A DNA stretch of 64,000 nt from Terriglobia bacterium (lineage in GTDB: Bacteria; Acidobacteriota; Terriglobia; JAJPHL01). This document shows, piece after piece, positions 63,467 through 64,000 of the stretch; position 1 is the stretch's first letter; the number at the start of each line of letters is the position of its first letter. The DNA lies in NCBI GenBank assembly GCA_021325275.1, contig JAJPHL010000042.1:185949-249948 (forward strand). Direction: 5' to 3'. A program made the position numbers and the translations under genes. The notes under the pieces were generated by a model. It did no database searches. It was not told where the DNA came from and saw only the letters and a program-made list of their open reading frames with translations.

Positions 63467-63495
63467 TTGACAGGTGGTCGTTTCTGCGATACGCT
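63467..63495 (+). promoter_or_regulatory. rRNA operon promoter
   Basis: TTGACA (63467-63472), a 17-bp spacer and TACGCT (63490-63495) form a strong promoter about 130 bp before the mature 16S 5' end. Confidence 0.75.
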
Positions 63496-63519
63496 AGAAA
63501 GGTTCCGCTGAGGACAAGA

Positions 63520-63529
63520 TCTTTGACAA
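63520..63529 (+). promoter_or_regulatory. boxA-like antitermination site in the rRNA leader
   Basis: TCTTTGACAA resembles the rrn boxA core (E. coli CTTTAACAA), which recruits Nus factors to keep RNA polymerase processive. It lies 25 bp after the promoter, the expected place. The TTGACA inside it has no convincing -10 at 17 bp, so a second promoter here is less likely. Confidence 0.65.
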
Positions 63530-63597
63530 TCTGGTTGAGCGTGTAAGTACAAGAACTCGTCTTCCAAGGGGAAGTCGAGCGACTGACTCACAAAATC

Positions 63598-63621
63598 GTA
63601 CCTCGCGTCAGCGTGAGGTAC
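63598..63621 (+). other. Hairpin just before mature 16S 5' end
   Basis: GTACCTCGCG pairs with GCGTGAGGTAC around a short loop, seven bases before the 16S start. It may be part of the RNase III processing region; the partner strand after 16S lies outside the window. Confidence 0.6.
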
Positions 63622-63628
63622 AACGGGT

Positions 63629-64000
<372 letters not shown>

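Noticed and set aside
63520..63551. Second rRNA promoter starting at TTGACA 63523
   Set aside because: No convincing -10 at 16-18 bp; the position and TCTTTGACAA match boxA better.

Overview
The window is GC-rich chromosomal DNA from a member of the Acidobacteriota, most likely the Solibacteres/Bryobacterales (subdivision 3) side. The reasons are a 16S rRNA gene 5' end (63629-64000) whose V1-V3 sequence looks acidobacterial, two ADOP-type orphan permeases (a family known mainly from this phylum) with a PadR regulator, an ECF sigma/anti-sigma/DUF4252 cluster, a tricorn-protease homologue, and palindromic intergenic repeats typical of these genomes. The order assignment rests on memory of 16S signatures and is an inference. 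No prophage, transposase, integrase, CRISPR array or tRNA was seen. Most of the window is housekeeping and envelope biology.

Layout. 1-4.0 kb: end of a SpoIIE/PP2C phosphatase; leftward OsmC, core-MetE and sulfurtransferase genes; a LOG-family protein. 4.0-6.8 kb: a Tat-exported aminotransferase, then ECF sigma, anti-sigma-like and DUF4252 genes. 6.9-14.4 kb: pta, a pilin-like small protein, a large TPR lipoprotein, rpsA with a long leader, HU, HIT hydrolase and a cyclase-family hydrolase. 14.5-15.9 kb: an unrecognised HExxH protein with Cys-rich C-terminal modules. 15.9-21.8 kb, leftward: ccsA-hemA-hemC-perR-katG, followed by a decayed second copy of the hemC 3' end. 21.8-22.1 kb: a large nested palindrome. 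22.1-26.6 kb: YVTN beta-propeller, DUF1080-PHP fusion, bacilliredoxin and GH28 polygalacturonase. 26.9-31.7 kb: a MacA/MacB-type exporter with two separate permeases. 31.7-38 kb: PadR plus ADOP permease, a DJ-1/PfpI protein and a second ADOP permease. 38-50 kb: disulfide oxidoreductase, tricorn protease, GNAT, YtxH, lipA, beta-CASP nuclease, AstE-like deacylase, a second sigma/anti-sigma pair, HU. 50.2-54.3 kb: an argF-argG-argH-argR operon with two ARG boxes over its promoter. 54.3-63.2 kb, leftward: small membrane protein, two TPR proteins, rnc, three tandem signal peptidase I genes, an AsmA-like protein and a periplasmic protein. 63.2-64 kb: rRNA leader and 16S rRNA.

Functional themes are tetrapyrrole synthesis coupled to peroxide defence, self-regulated arginine synthesis, protein export and envelope maintenance, and plant-polymer use. 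Many genes have a -10 box 5-9 nt before the start codon, which suggests leaderless or near-leaderless transcripts are common.

The observations most worth following up are the hemC remnant that makes perR-katG look like an inserted cassette, the novel zincin-like Cys-repeat protein, an rnc gene whose conserved N-terminus has only a CTG as a possible start, a 23-bp divergent gap with overlapping -10 boxes, the nested palindrome, three adjacent signal peptidases, and an anti-sigma factor with an extracytoplasmic Asp-box domain. All calls come from reading sequence; no database search was run.
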